Source: Deltaproteobacteria bacterium
Lineage (GTDB): Bacteria > Desulfobacterota > SM23-61
Assembly (NCBI GenBank): GCA_029857975.1
Contig: JAOUFX010000027.1
Coordinates: 1 to 11,884, forward strand
Reading direction: 5' to 3'
DNA: 11,884 nucleotides
Notes under the pieces: generated by a model
Databases searched by the model: none
The model's input: only the letters and a program-made list of their open reading frames with translations
What the model was told of the DNA's origin: nothing
Shown here: in pieces, positions 6,735 through 11,884 of the stretch
Numbering within the stretch: the first letter of the stretch is position 1
Layout of the letters: every line of letters begins with the position of its first letter
Translations under genes and position numbers: made by a program

Positions 6735-7790
6735 TCAAATGAAGGTAAACACTCGCCTGGGATTTTCCACCAGGAGGGTGCAAATCTGTTCTTCGGTCAA
6801 GCCTTTGGCCCGCATCACGGGTACAGTATTCCGCAGGATATGGTCATAACCCCAACCGCCGTATTTGCGGCGCTGGTGCTTGTTCCAGATGTCCTGGGAA
6901 ATAAGGATCTGGGTGATGAATCCGGCACGGATAAGCTCAATGATCTCATTGATCCGCTGGTGATCGGTGGGCAGGTCAATGTGCCTGAGGTGCAGCGGAT
7001 AATAGCCCTCCCGCCCGAAGAGATCGTATTCGAGGACCAGTCCATTCTCTAAAAGCTTCAATCGCTTCTTGGGGTCGCGGACGGCGCGATCAATGTGGTC
7101 GATGGTTGTCCGGGTCAGATCAGCACCGGCATCTTTTAGGATTTCCAGAACCTTGAAGGCAGCTTCTTCGCCCTGCCCGGGGTGGACGTTCAGGTTGGCC
7201 CCGGTGATTTGCTGGGCTTTAACGGCAGCTCGCAGAGATTTTTCCTCTCGAGGATCGATTGGCCAGGAGGTACCGATCTCTCCAATGAAACCGGCTTTGA
7301 TGTTCGTGGCTTTCACCCCGACGGTTATGTCCCGGATGATTTCATCGGTGATATCCTGTTCAGTCTTGGTTCCAAAACCCTCCGGTAAGGAGGCGGCGAA
7401 ATAATACCCCGATCCCATGATGATGTTCAATCCGGTGGCGCGGGAAATCCGAACCAGGGCCTGTGGATCCCGTCCCAGGCCGTTGTTACTCATTTCCACC
7501 ACCGACTGGCCGCCGGCCAGCCGGAAGGGCGTGAGTTCGGTGATCGCCTCTTCTTCATCCAGGAGGAGAAGATCGTCAAGGTTTTGAAACCAGTGGTAGC
7601 GGATCCACCACAGCGTATCGAAAGAAACCGGCGCTCGAGCCAAGGCTTTTTCGGTCGCTTCGGTTGGCTCTATGAACCAGGCCGAGCCGTCGCAAACAAT
7701 GTGCTCATGGGCGAGAGTGACTCCCAAATCTTCAGGGTCAATCAAGCCAAGGACCGTCTGAATTTTTCCGGAAAGTTGGGAAATGGTCAT
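6735..7790 (-). CDS. Phosphotriesterase-family (amidohydrolase superfamily) metallohydrolase
   Basis: The 351-residue product has the binuclear-metal TIM-barrel ligands in order: HEH (His28, His30) in GVTLAHEH, Glu171 in GFIGEIGTS where classical phosphotriesterase has a carboxylated Lys, His203 in LNVHPGQ, His232 in TIDHID, and Asp300 in ISQDIW. It ends with the family's NPRRVFTF. A Glu at the bridging position is seen in some phosphotriesterase-homology proteins such as E. coli Php. Natural substrates of this group are lactones, esters or phosphodiesters; which one applies here cannot be told. The ATG (7788-7790) has AAAGGAG at 7799-7805 on the minus strand. It is a single gene, convergent with the BFN-PDZ gene, with its own promoter near 7936-7964. 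Confidence 0.93.
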   Translation of the reverse strand: MTISQLSGKIQTVLGLIDPEDLGVTLAHEHIVCDGSAWFIEPTEATEKALARAPVSFDTLWWIRYHWFQNLDDLLLLDEEEAITELTPFRLAGGQSVVEMSNNGLGRDPQALVRISRATGLNIIMGSGYYFAASLPEGFGTKTEQDITDEIIRDITVGVKATNIKAGFIGEIGTSWPIDPREEKSLRAAVKAQQITGANLNVHPGQGEEAAFKVLEILKDAGADLTRTTIDHIDRAVRDPKKRLKLLENGLVLEYDLFGREGYYPLHLRHIDLPTDHQRINEIIELIRAGFITQILISQDIWNKHQRRKYGGWGYDHILRNTVPVMRAKGLTEEQICTLLVENPRRVFTFI

Positions 7791-7935
7791 GATAGTAACT
7801 CCTTTGTCCTCTTACCTCTTAGCTCCTGCCTATTCCTCTGGCCTTCGGTGGCTCATTGCCACTTCTTCAACTTTTCACGAATGCTGGAGCTATTTAATCC
7901 TTCCGATTGCTTAGAGTTCGAGCTGGGATAGAGGC

Positions 7936-7964
7936 AATATAAGATAGGGAAGCCCGAGTGTCAA
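7936..7964 (-). promoter_or_regulatory. Sigma70-type promoter for the phosphotriesterase-like gene
   Basis: On the minus strand TTGACA (7959-7964) is followed after exactly 17 bases by TATATT (7936-7941). This is near consensus, and it points at the metallohydrolase gene. Transcription would start near 7929, giving a leader of about 138 nt before the start codon. Confidence 0.7.
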
Positions 7965-7980
7965 TACCATACCTTCTCTT

Positions 7981-8222
7981 GCCCACCCTCAGTTTTGTGT
8001 TTTCGCCCGGGCTGGAGGGCCATGATCGAGGAATCATGGCGGGCAAAGCATTGATTCAGGGTCCCCCGTTTGCCTCCGCCGAGGCGGGCGGGATCGGAGG
8101 AGAGCATAGAAATCACGGTTGAAGCCCCGCTGTGCCCGATGAAGAACCAGCGCCTCTGATTCCGAGGGAATGGCCCTTCAGCCCGGGCTGGGAAGCTCCT
8201 ACATAAAAAGCTGGGGGTGGGC
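7981..8222. repeat. Long imperfect inverted repeat, about 242 bp
   Basis: Three blocks mirror each other in the same order. The outer block is GCCCACCCTCAG (7981-7992) against 8211-8222, 11 of 12. The middle block is 19 bp at 8005-8023, starting GCCCGGGCTGGAGGG, against 8170-8188, with one mismatch. The inner block contains GGAATCA followed by GGCG (about 8030-8042) with its counterpart near 8150-8165. The arms are about 60-70 bp around a central part of about 110 bp. A minus-strand open frame of 89 codons crosses it (7961-8230), but has no family resemblance or ribosome site, so it is treated as non-coding. It is probably a decayed mobile or folded-repeat element. Confidence 0.55.
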
Positions 8223-8234
8223 CAGCTCATTCGT

Positions 8235-8453
8235 CTTGCACCCCTTCACTTTGCCTCCGCAAAAAGAGAGCACAAAAAACATATATCTTTGCTACAACGG
8301 TGGAAGTAAAGCTCCAGGTCATGAAAGAACCACCACCTTTTGGCCCGGCGCAGCACCTCCCCGCCGGTGCCCCCTCTTTTATCACCCTCCCGTCCGAGCT
8401 CCGTTAATCAAAGTAAATTCATCAACCTATTGAAAAGTGAAGGGGGGCAAGGT
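8235..8453. mobile_element. Candidate miniature insertion (MITE-like) with 8-bp flanking direct repeat
   Basis: CTTGCACCCCTTCACTTT at 8235-8252 is matched in inverted orientation at 8434-8451 (17 of 18). Immediately outside lie identical 8-bp sequences TCATTCGT at 8227-8234 and 8454-8461, as expected for a target-site duplication. The right inverted end carries two extra bases (GT) before the duplication, so the boundary is not perfectly symmetric. The 219-bp interior has no credible gene and no transposase. The right duplication directly abuts the promoter of the carboxyltransferase gene. Confidence 0.5.
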
Positions 8454-8464
8454 TCATTCGTATG

Positions 8465-8495
8465 TTGACTTTTATCCATGACACCCATATATAAT
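8465..8495 (+). promoter_or_regulatory. Probable sigma70 promoter for the carboxyltransferase gene
   Basis: TTGACT (8465-8470) is followed by TATATA at 17 bp (8488-8493), or TATAAT at 19 bp (8490-8495). The start site would be near 8500-8503, leaving a leader of about 65 nt before ATG 8566. It begins four bases after the direct repeat that bounds the candidate miniature insertion. Confidence 0.6.
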
Positions 8496-8565
8496 TGGCT
8501 GCATTTTCATTTCGGCTACAAGCGAGATTGCCTTATTTTAAATGCACTACCATGGGGAGGATGAC

Positions 8566-10149
8566 ATGGGCAAATCAAAAAATGATTCTGATAAAGGATG
8601 GCTGCCTGAGGTAGAGGAGCTTCGCTTCCGTGAGTCCCTCGCTTCTCAGATGGGGGGTCCGGAGAATTTGGCGCGCCATCGCGCTGCCGGCCGGTTGAAT
8701 GTTCGGGAGCGAATAGAAAAACTGTTAGATAAAGCCAGTTTTCACGAGACCGGCGCCATCACCGGGACTCCTACTTTTGACCGCGACCGTCTCGTCAAGC
8801 TATTTCCTTCGAACTTCATCTTGGGGACGGGAAGGATTGATCATCGCCGAGTGGTGGTGGGTGGTGACGACTTCACCATCCGTGGAGGAGCGGCCGACGC
8901 CGCGATCGGACGAAAGGCTCCTTATGCCGAGCGGATGGCTCTTGATCTCCGTTTGCCTATGATCCGTCTTGTCGATGGGACCGGCGGGGGCGGGAGCGTT
9001 AAATTTTTGGAGAAGATGGATCGCACCTATGTCCCGGCCAATCCGGCCGTGGAGATCATGGAAGAACTCCTTGCCACCGTTCCGGTTGTGAGTGCGGCCC
9101 TTGGATCGGTGGCCGGGCTTGGCGCGGCTCGGGTTGTCTTCTCTCATTTTTCGGTTATGCCCAAAAAAACGGCCCAGCTCTTTGTAGCCGGGCCTCCGGT
9201 TGTAGAAGCGGCCCTGGGCAGGAAGGTTGAAAAAGAAGAGTTAGGCGGCTCCCACATCCATACCAGTGGCTTTGGTGCAGTGGACAACGAGGTCACCTCC
9301 GAAGAAGAGGCCTTTGAGCATATCCGACGTTTTCTCTCCTATATGCCCAATTCAGTCTACGAAATGCCTCCGGTACTGGAGGCGACGGACCCAGCCGATC
9401 GGCGCGAGGAGGAGCTAATCCGGATCATCCCCAAAAACAAACGTCTTCCCTACTCAGTACGTCGCATTCTGGCCCTGGTACTTGATGAAGGGTCTTTTTT
9501 CGAGATCGGAGCCAAGCACGGACGTTCGGTGGTTACCGGTCTGGCTCGACTATCAGGGCGGCCTGTCGGGGTCATGGCCAACGACCCAAAGTTCTACGGC
9601 GGAGCGATCACCGCCCATGCAGCTGACAAGATGGTTCGCTTTATAGATATGTGCGACACATTTCATCTGCCGATTGTCCATTTTGTAGATAACCCGGGCT
9701 TTATGATCGGCGTTGAAGCGGAAAAACAGGCGACCATCCGCTTCGGCGCGCGCTTTATTTTTGCCGTGTACCAGGCCACGGTCCCCTGGTGTTCCGTAAT
9801 CCTGAGGCGGGTCTTCGGAGTGGCCGGAGCGGCCCACGGCAACCACTCACGCCTGAACTTGCGTTACGCCTGGCCCTCGGGAGATTGGGGATCTCTTCCG
9901 ATCGAAGGGGGCGTTCAAGCGGCCTACAAACGGCAGATTGAAGCGGCGGAAGATCCGCAGGCCTTGAGGGAGGAGATCGAAAGGCGTTTATCCAAGGTGA
10001 CCTCACCCTTTCTTACGGCTGAGATGTTCGGAATCGAGGAGATCATCGATCCGCGCGACACCAGGCCGTACCTCTGCGAGTGGATCGAGACCGCCTATCG
10101 ATTGCTTCCCAGCGAACTGGGAAAGAAAAAACGGGGGATACGGCCGTAG
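8566..10149 (+). CDS. Acyl-CoA carboxylase carboxyltransferase (beta) subunit, propionyl-CoA-carboxylase type
   Basis: The 527-residue protein has the two-lobed carboxyltransferase fold. The N-lobe has RHRAAGRLNVRERIEKLLD (about 38-56), VVVGGDDFTIRGGA (97-109) and a glycine turn GTGGGGS (138-144). The C-lobe has KNKRLPYSVRRIL (291-302), FVDNPGFMIGVEAEKQ (373-388), RFGARFIFAVYQATVP (392-407) and VILRRVFGVAGAAHG (411-425). It would transfer CO2 from carboxybiotin to an acyl-CoA, in complex with a biotin carboxylase/carrier alpha subunit not encoded in this window. Length is normal. ATG 8566 is preferred because GGGGAGG (8554-8560) precedes it; an ATG at 8542 would add 8 residues. Catabolism of propionyl-CoA or a branched-chain acyl-CoA is plausible. 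The C-lobe motifs depart from classical PccB (NPGF for VPGF, GVAGAAHG for GGAY-type), so the substrate is uncertain. Confidence 0.92.
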   Translation: MGKSKNDSDKGWLPEVEELRFRESLASQMGGPENLARHRAAGRLNVRERIEKLLDKASFHETGAITGTPTFDRDRLVKLFPSNFILGTGRIDHRRVVVGGDDFTIRGGAADAAIGRKAPYAERMALDLRLPMIRLVDGTGGGGSVKFLEKMDRTYVPANPAVEIMEELLATVPVVSAALGSVAGLGAARVVFSHFSVMPKKTAQLFVAGPPVVEAALGRKVEKEELGGSHIHTSGFGAVDNEVTSEEEAFEHIRRFLSYMPNSVYEMPPVLEATDPADRREEELIRIIPKNKRLPYSVRRILALVLDEGSFFEIGAKHGRSVVTGLARLSGRPVGVMANDPKFYGGAITAHAADKMVRFIDMCDTFHLPIVHFVDNPGFMIGVEAEKQATIRFGARFIFAVYQATVPWCSVILRRVFGVAGAAHGNHSRLNLRYAWPSGDWGSLPIEGGVQAAYKRQIEAAEDPQALREEIERRLSKVTSPFLTAEMFGIEEIIDPRDTRPYLCEWIETAYRLLPSELGKKKRGIRP

Positions 10150-10308
10150 ATCCTTCTCCCCGCTTTCAGGCTTCCTTGGACGAAATTGCGATGTTGCGTT
10201 TTTTCTTGATTTTCAAATTAATTTTCCATATGATCTGGGCCATTACTTCTCTCATCAGCATACAGATGACCAACTCTTCATCAGCAATTCGTGCCAAGGG
10301 AGAGAGCA

Positions 10309-10545
10309 ATGATCCGGGATGCGCATACCCTCAGGCGTTTTGAAGATGACCTGATGAAGAGGGGCCCTCAACTCTCTTTCCGGGAAGCACTCCAGCTATT
10401 TGAATCGATGTGGAAAGAAGGAATCACCCTGGGGATCCTCCCTCTTTCCGACCCCCTGGGCGGCATTGAAGTGGATATCGAACTCGCAAGGGTACTCAAT
10501 TGTTTGAAGCACTCCTTGCGATCCCCATTTTTCTCTAATAGTTGA
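10309..10545 (+). CDS. Small conserved-looking hypothetical protein, 78 aa
   Basis: I do not recognise a named family. The sequence MIRDAHTLRRFEDDLMKRG, then LSFREALQLFESMWKEGITLGILP, then DPLGGIEVDIELARVLN reads like a genuine helical soluble protein, and resembles short hypothetical proteins I associate with deltaproteobacterial genomes (from memory, not checked). ATG 10309 is chosen because AAGGGAGAG lies at 10296-10304; a GTG at 10291 would add six residues. It follows the carboxyltransferase stop by 159 bp in the same direction. No promoter or terminator was found between, so read-through is possible. The last dozen residues (HSLRSPFFSNS) look less ordered. No signal peptide, membrane segment or metal motif is visible. 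Confidence 0.6.
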   Translation: MIRDAHTLRRFEDDLMKRGPQLSFREALQLFESMWKEGITLGILPLSDPLGGIEVDIELARVLNCLKHSLRSPFFSNS

Positions 10546-10548
10546 ATT

Positions 10549-10560
10549 GTAATCGATTAC
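10549..10560. repeat. 12-bp perfect palindrome GTAATCGATTAC
   Basis: An uninterrupted self-complementary 12-mer lies 3 bp after the stop of the small hypothetical gene, in the 81-bp gap between convergent genes. Without a loop it is not a terminator. It has the form of a dimeric repressor site but sits away from any start, so chance is likely. Confidence 0.25.
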
Positions 10561-10626
10561 CTGTGTCCGGCCCCAGGTAGAGGCTTCTCCCGGCCATTCA
10601 GCACGATGGAAGGGGGAAATGATAGA

Positions 10627-10920
10627 TTAGATTGAGTGTATTTCCTCCAGCGCGGTTATCTCGGGCTTTCCACCTATAAACTCTCGACTTTTAGCAAAAA
10701 ATGCTTTGAAATGGGGCGTAGAAGAGTGCGCATCCAAGGCTACCTTGTCTTTGTAACGCTCCATGATAACAAGGGTGTTGGGATTGGATTGATCCCTGTT
10801 CAGGGTGTACATTAAAGTGCCTTCTTCTTCAGCAACCTGAACCATGAGCTCCTTAAAGGCCTGAATGGCTTCTTCAACTTTTCCCTCTTTAATGGGTATC
10901 TTGGCAATAACCGAAATCAT
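10627..10920 (-). CDS. ABM-domain small protein (putative quinol monooxygenase, YgiN-like)
   Basis: The 97-residue product is a single antibiotic-biosynthesis-monooxygenase (ABM) domain of the dimeric ferredoxin-like fold: MISVIAKIPIKEGKVEEAIQAFKEL (1-25), EEEGTLMYTLNRDQSNPNTLVIMERYKD (31-58), and DAHSSTPHFKAFFAK (63-77), the usual hallmark of YgiN-type proteins. E. coli YgiN acts on quinols; many relatives have no known substrate, so the activity is tentative. ATG at 10918-10920 is chosen because GGGAGG precedes it on the minus strand (about 10929-10934). A longer frame from 10974 would add 18 residues unlike the family. It is single, with a possible promoter near 10963-10991, divergent from the oxidoreductase operon. 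Confidence 0.9.
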   Translation of the reverse strand: MISVIAKIPIKEGKVEEAIQAFKELMVQVAEEEGTLMYTLNRDQSNPNTLVIMERYKDKVALDAHSSTPHFKAFFAKSREFIGGKPEITALEEIHSI

Positions 10921-10962
10921 CCTGGTACCTCCCTTTCTCAACTTATTTTGTTCGGATGAGAC

Positions 10963-10991
10963 CCCATAACACATGCCCCTTTTTTAGTCAA
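10963..10991 (-). promoter_or_regulatory. Possible promoter for the ABM-domain gene
   Basis: On the minus strand TTGACT (10986-10991) and TATGGG (10963-10968) are 17 bp apart. The -35 is good and the -10 weak. Direction and location fit the ABM gene, with a leader of about 35 nt. Confidence 0.35.
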
Positions 10992-11018
10992 GGGAGGAGG
11001 GAGTTGTGCAGGTTATCC

Positions 11019-11047
11019 TTGACAGCCGGAGATTCCTTTTTTAATAT
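11019..11047 (+). promoter_or_regulatory. Strong sigma70 promoter for the 2-oxoacid oxidoreductase operon
   Basis: A perfect -35 TTGACA (11019-11024) is followed after 17 bp by TAATAT (11042-11047). The start site would be near 11054, giving a leader of about 115 nt before ATG 11170. This leader contains the possible 13-codon minicistron at 11132-11173. Confidence 0.7.
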
Positions 11048-11131
11048 CACATAAGGGGACAATGAGCCTTTCTTGATTCAGAGGAAAGGCCAAAAACCCT
11101 TTTCGGTTAACACCAATGGTGAGGAAGGATT

Positions 11132-11173
11132 ATGTTTATAAAAATTCGTGGCAGGTTCGGTTGGCGGAGATGA
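11132..11173 (+). other. Possible 13-codon leader minicistron overlapping the ferredoxin start
   Basis: ATG 11132 follows GAGGAAGG (11121-11128), the best ribosome site in the leader. It reads [13 protein letters not shown] and stops at TGA 11171-11173, which overlaps the ATG at 11170 as ATGA. The ferredoxin start itself lacks a well-spaced ribosome site, so coupling through this frame is plausible. It is rich in Arg and aromatic residues but carries no run of a regulatory amino acid. The alternative is that the ferredoxin starts at ATG 11116 and this frame is a shadow. Confidence 0.3.
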
Positions 11174-11379
11174 AAGGAAAAATAAGTATTGCCCGTGAAT
11201 TTTGCAAAGGGTGTGAAATTTGTATTTCTTTTTGTCCCCAAAAGATCATTTCACTATCATCCGCAATGAACAGCAACGGCTATGTAACCGCTGTCTTCAG
11301 CAATAGCGATGACTGCACAGGTTGCGCTGTTTGTGCCACCGTATGCCCGGAAGCGGCCATAGAGGTATACCGTGGCTAA
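11170..11379 (+). CDS. 2-oxoacid:ferredoxin oxidoreductase, 2x[4Fe-4S] ferredoxin (delta) subunit
   Basis: The 69-residue protein has two complete four-cysteine cluster motifs: Cys12, 15, 18, 22 ([12 protein letters not shown]) and Cys49, 52, 55, 59 ([12 protein letters not shown]). It opens with [15 protein letters not shown], the usual start of KorD/VorD delta subunits. It would carry electrons from the thiamine-diphosphate site of the oxidoreductase to external ferredoxin. ATG 11170 is chosen by family length and N terminus; ATG 11116 would add 18 residues with no ribosome site. The next gene starts 8 bp before this stop, so the two are coupled. A strong promoter lies upstream at 11019-11047. 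Confidence 0.88.
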   Translation: MKGKISIAREFCKGCEICISFCPQKIISLSSAMNSNGYVTAVFSNSDDCTGCAVCATVCPEAAIEVYRG

Positions 11380-11884
11380 AATCCTCATGGATGGCAACCG
11401 GGCCATTGGAGAGGCCGCTATAAGGGCAGGGTGTCAGTGCTATTTTGGTTACCCCATTACTCCCCAAAATGAGTTGACCGAGTATATGGCCGCGCACTTG
11501 GCCAGGAAGAGAGACTGTGCCTTCGTCCAAGCTGAGAGCGAGATTGCGGCCATAAACATGGTATATGGGGCCAGCATCGTCGGCGTCCGGGCGATGACCT
11601 CTTCTTCCAGCCCCGGGATCAGTCTCAAACAGGAAGGGATCTCTTTTTTGGCCGCCTGCGAGCTTCCGGCGGTCATTGTCAACATGTCCAGGGGCGGACC
11701 TGGTCTGGGAAGCATTGCCGCGGCGCAGTCCGATTATTTTCAGGCCACGCGCGGGGGTGGCCACGGGGACTATCGTACGATCGTTCTTGCTCCCTCCTCA
11801 GTCCAGGAACTTGCCGACCTCACCCAAAGGGCTTTCGACCTGGCGGACAAATATAGAATTCCGGTTATCATCCTGGGCGATGGC
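11372..11884 (+). CDS. vorB: 2-oxoacid:ferredoxin oxidoreductase alpha subunit (VorB/KorA-like), 3' partial
   Basis: A GTG start at 11372 with AGAGG at 11361-11365 opens a frame that runs through the window end (171 residues visible, about half the usual 350-380). The sequence has [30 protein letters not shown] (5-34), [15 protein letters not shown] (53-67), the [17 protein letters not shown] stretch (76-92), RGGPGLG (107-113) and [16 protein letters not shown] (119-134), which match pyrimidine-binding alpha subunits. The wording is closest to VorB, the 2-ketoisovalerate ferredoxin oxidoreductase alpha chain; 2-oxoglutarate (KorA) is the main alternative. The enzyme oxidatively decarboxylates 2-oxoacids to acyl-CoA and reduced ferredoxin. 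The beta and gamma subunit genes are expected just beyond the edge. Confidence 0.92.
   Translation, partial: MAKILMDGNRAIGEAAIRAGCQCYFGYPITPQNELTEYMAAHLARKRDCAFVQAESEIAAINMVYGASIVGVRAMTSSSSPGISLKQEGISFLAACELPAVIVNMSRGGPGLGSIAAAQSDYFQATRGGGHGDYRTIVLAPSSVQELADLTQRAFDLADKYRIPVIILGDG

Noticed and set aside
7961..8230. Minus-strand open frame of 89 codons across the long inverted repeat
   Set aside because: No ribosome site, no recognisable family, Arg/Ser/Pro-rich low-quality composition, and it is explained by the inverted repeat. It also overlaps the -35 region of the metallohydrolase promoter.
8170..8433. Plus-strand open frame of 87 codons in the same gap
   Set aside because: It spans the end of one repeat and most of the next, has no ribosome site, and its composition is unlike the neighbouring genes.
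10080..10343. Plus-strand open frame of 87 codons overlapping the end of the carboxyltransferase
   Set aside because: Its first part is a shifted reading of the carboxyltransferase, it lacks a ribosome site, and it conflicts with the better-supported 78-aa gene.
11297..11764. Minus-strand open frame of 155 codons over the ferredoxin/VorB junction
   Set aside because: The plus strand has two clearly recognisable overlapping oxidoreductase genes here; the minus frame matches nothing known to me.

Overview
The window looks like a piece of a chromosome from an anaerobic deltaproteobacterium-like organism (Desulfobacterota or a relative). This is inferred from gene content: a 2-oxoacid:ferredoxin oxidoreductase, a biotin-dependent acyl-CoA carboxyltransferase, an MscL with a zinc-ribbon tail and a DUF481 outer-membrane protein, with strong Shine-Dalgarno sites and moderate GC. 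No rRNA, tRNA, CRISPR array, transposase, integrase or phage gene was seen.

Left part (1-5469): the 3' portion of a DUF481 beta-barrel gene; a 108-bp G/C-rich palindromic repeat; mscL; a probable multi-hairpin terminator; then a tight three-gene operon of DUF58 protein, membrane DUF4129 protein and MoxR AAA+ ATPase (4-bp overlap, then 5-bp gap). This looks like an envelope-associated MoxR chaperone system, but with the ATPase last rather than first and no transglutaminase or VWA gene visible. The moxR 3' end contains a perfect 12-bp stem.

Middle part (5470-8565): a 348-bp spacer with a CACCACAGAG-ended palindromic repeat; a predicted exported protein joining a DUF151/bifunctional-nuclease domain to a PDZ domain; a convergent phosphotriesterase-family metallohydrolase with its own strong promoter; and a 775-bp gene-free stretch. 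That stretch holds a long inverted repeat and a 219-bp element with inverted ends and an 8-bp direct repeat on both sides, which resembles a miniature insertion.

Right part (8566-11884): a propionyl-CoA-carboxylase-type carboxyltransferase beta subunit with a promoter next to the miniature element; a 78-aa hypothetical protein; a convergent ABM-fold (YgiN-like) small protein; and, behind a near-consensus promoter, a two-cluster ferredoxin subunit overlapping the alpha subunit of a 2-oxoacid (probably branched-chain) ferredoxin oxidoreductase, which runs off the window. Together the carboxyltransferase and the oxidoreductase suggest oxidation of branched-chain amino acids or other routes through propionyl-CoA and related acyl-CoAs.

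Most genes belong to known families. The features most worth following up are the exported BFN-PDZ protein, the cluster of non-coding palindromic elements (at least four in 12 kb), and the possible leader minicistron coupled to the ferredoxin gene.
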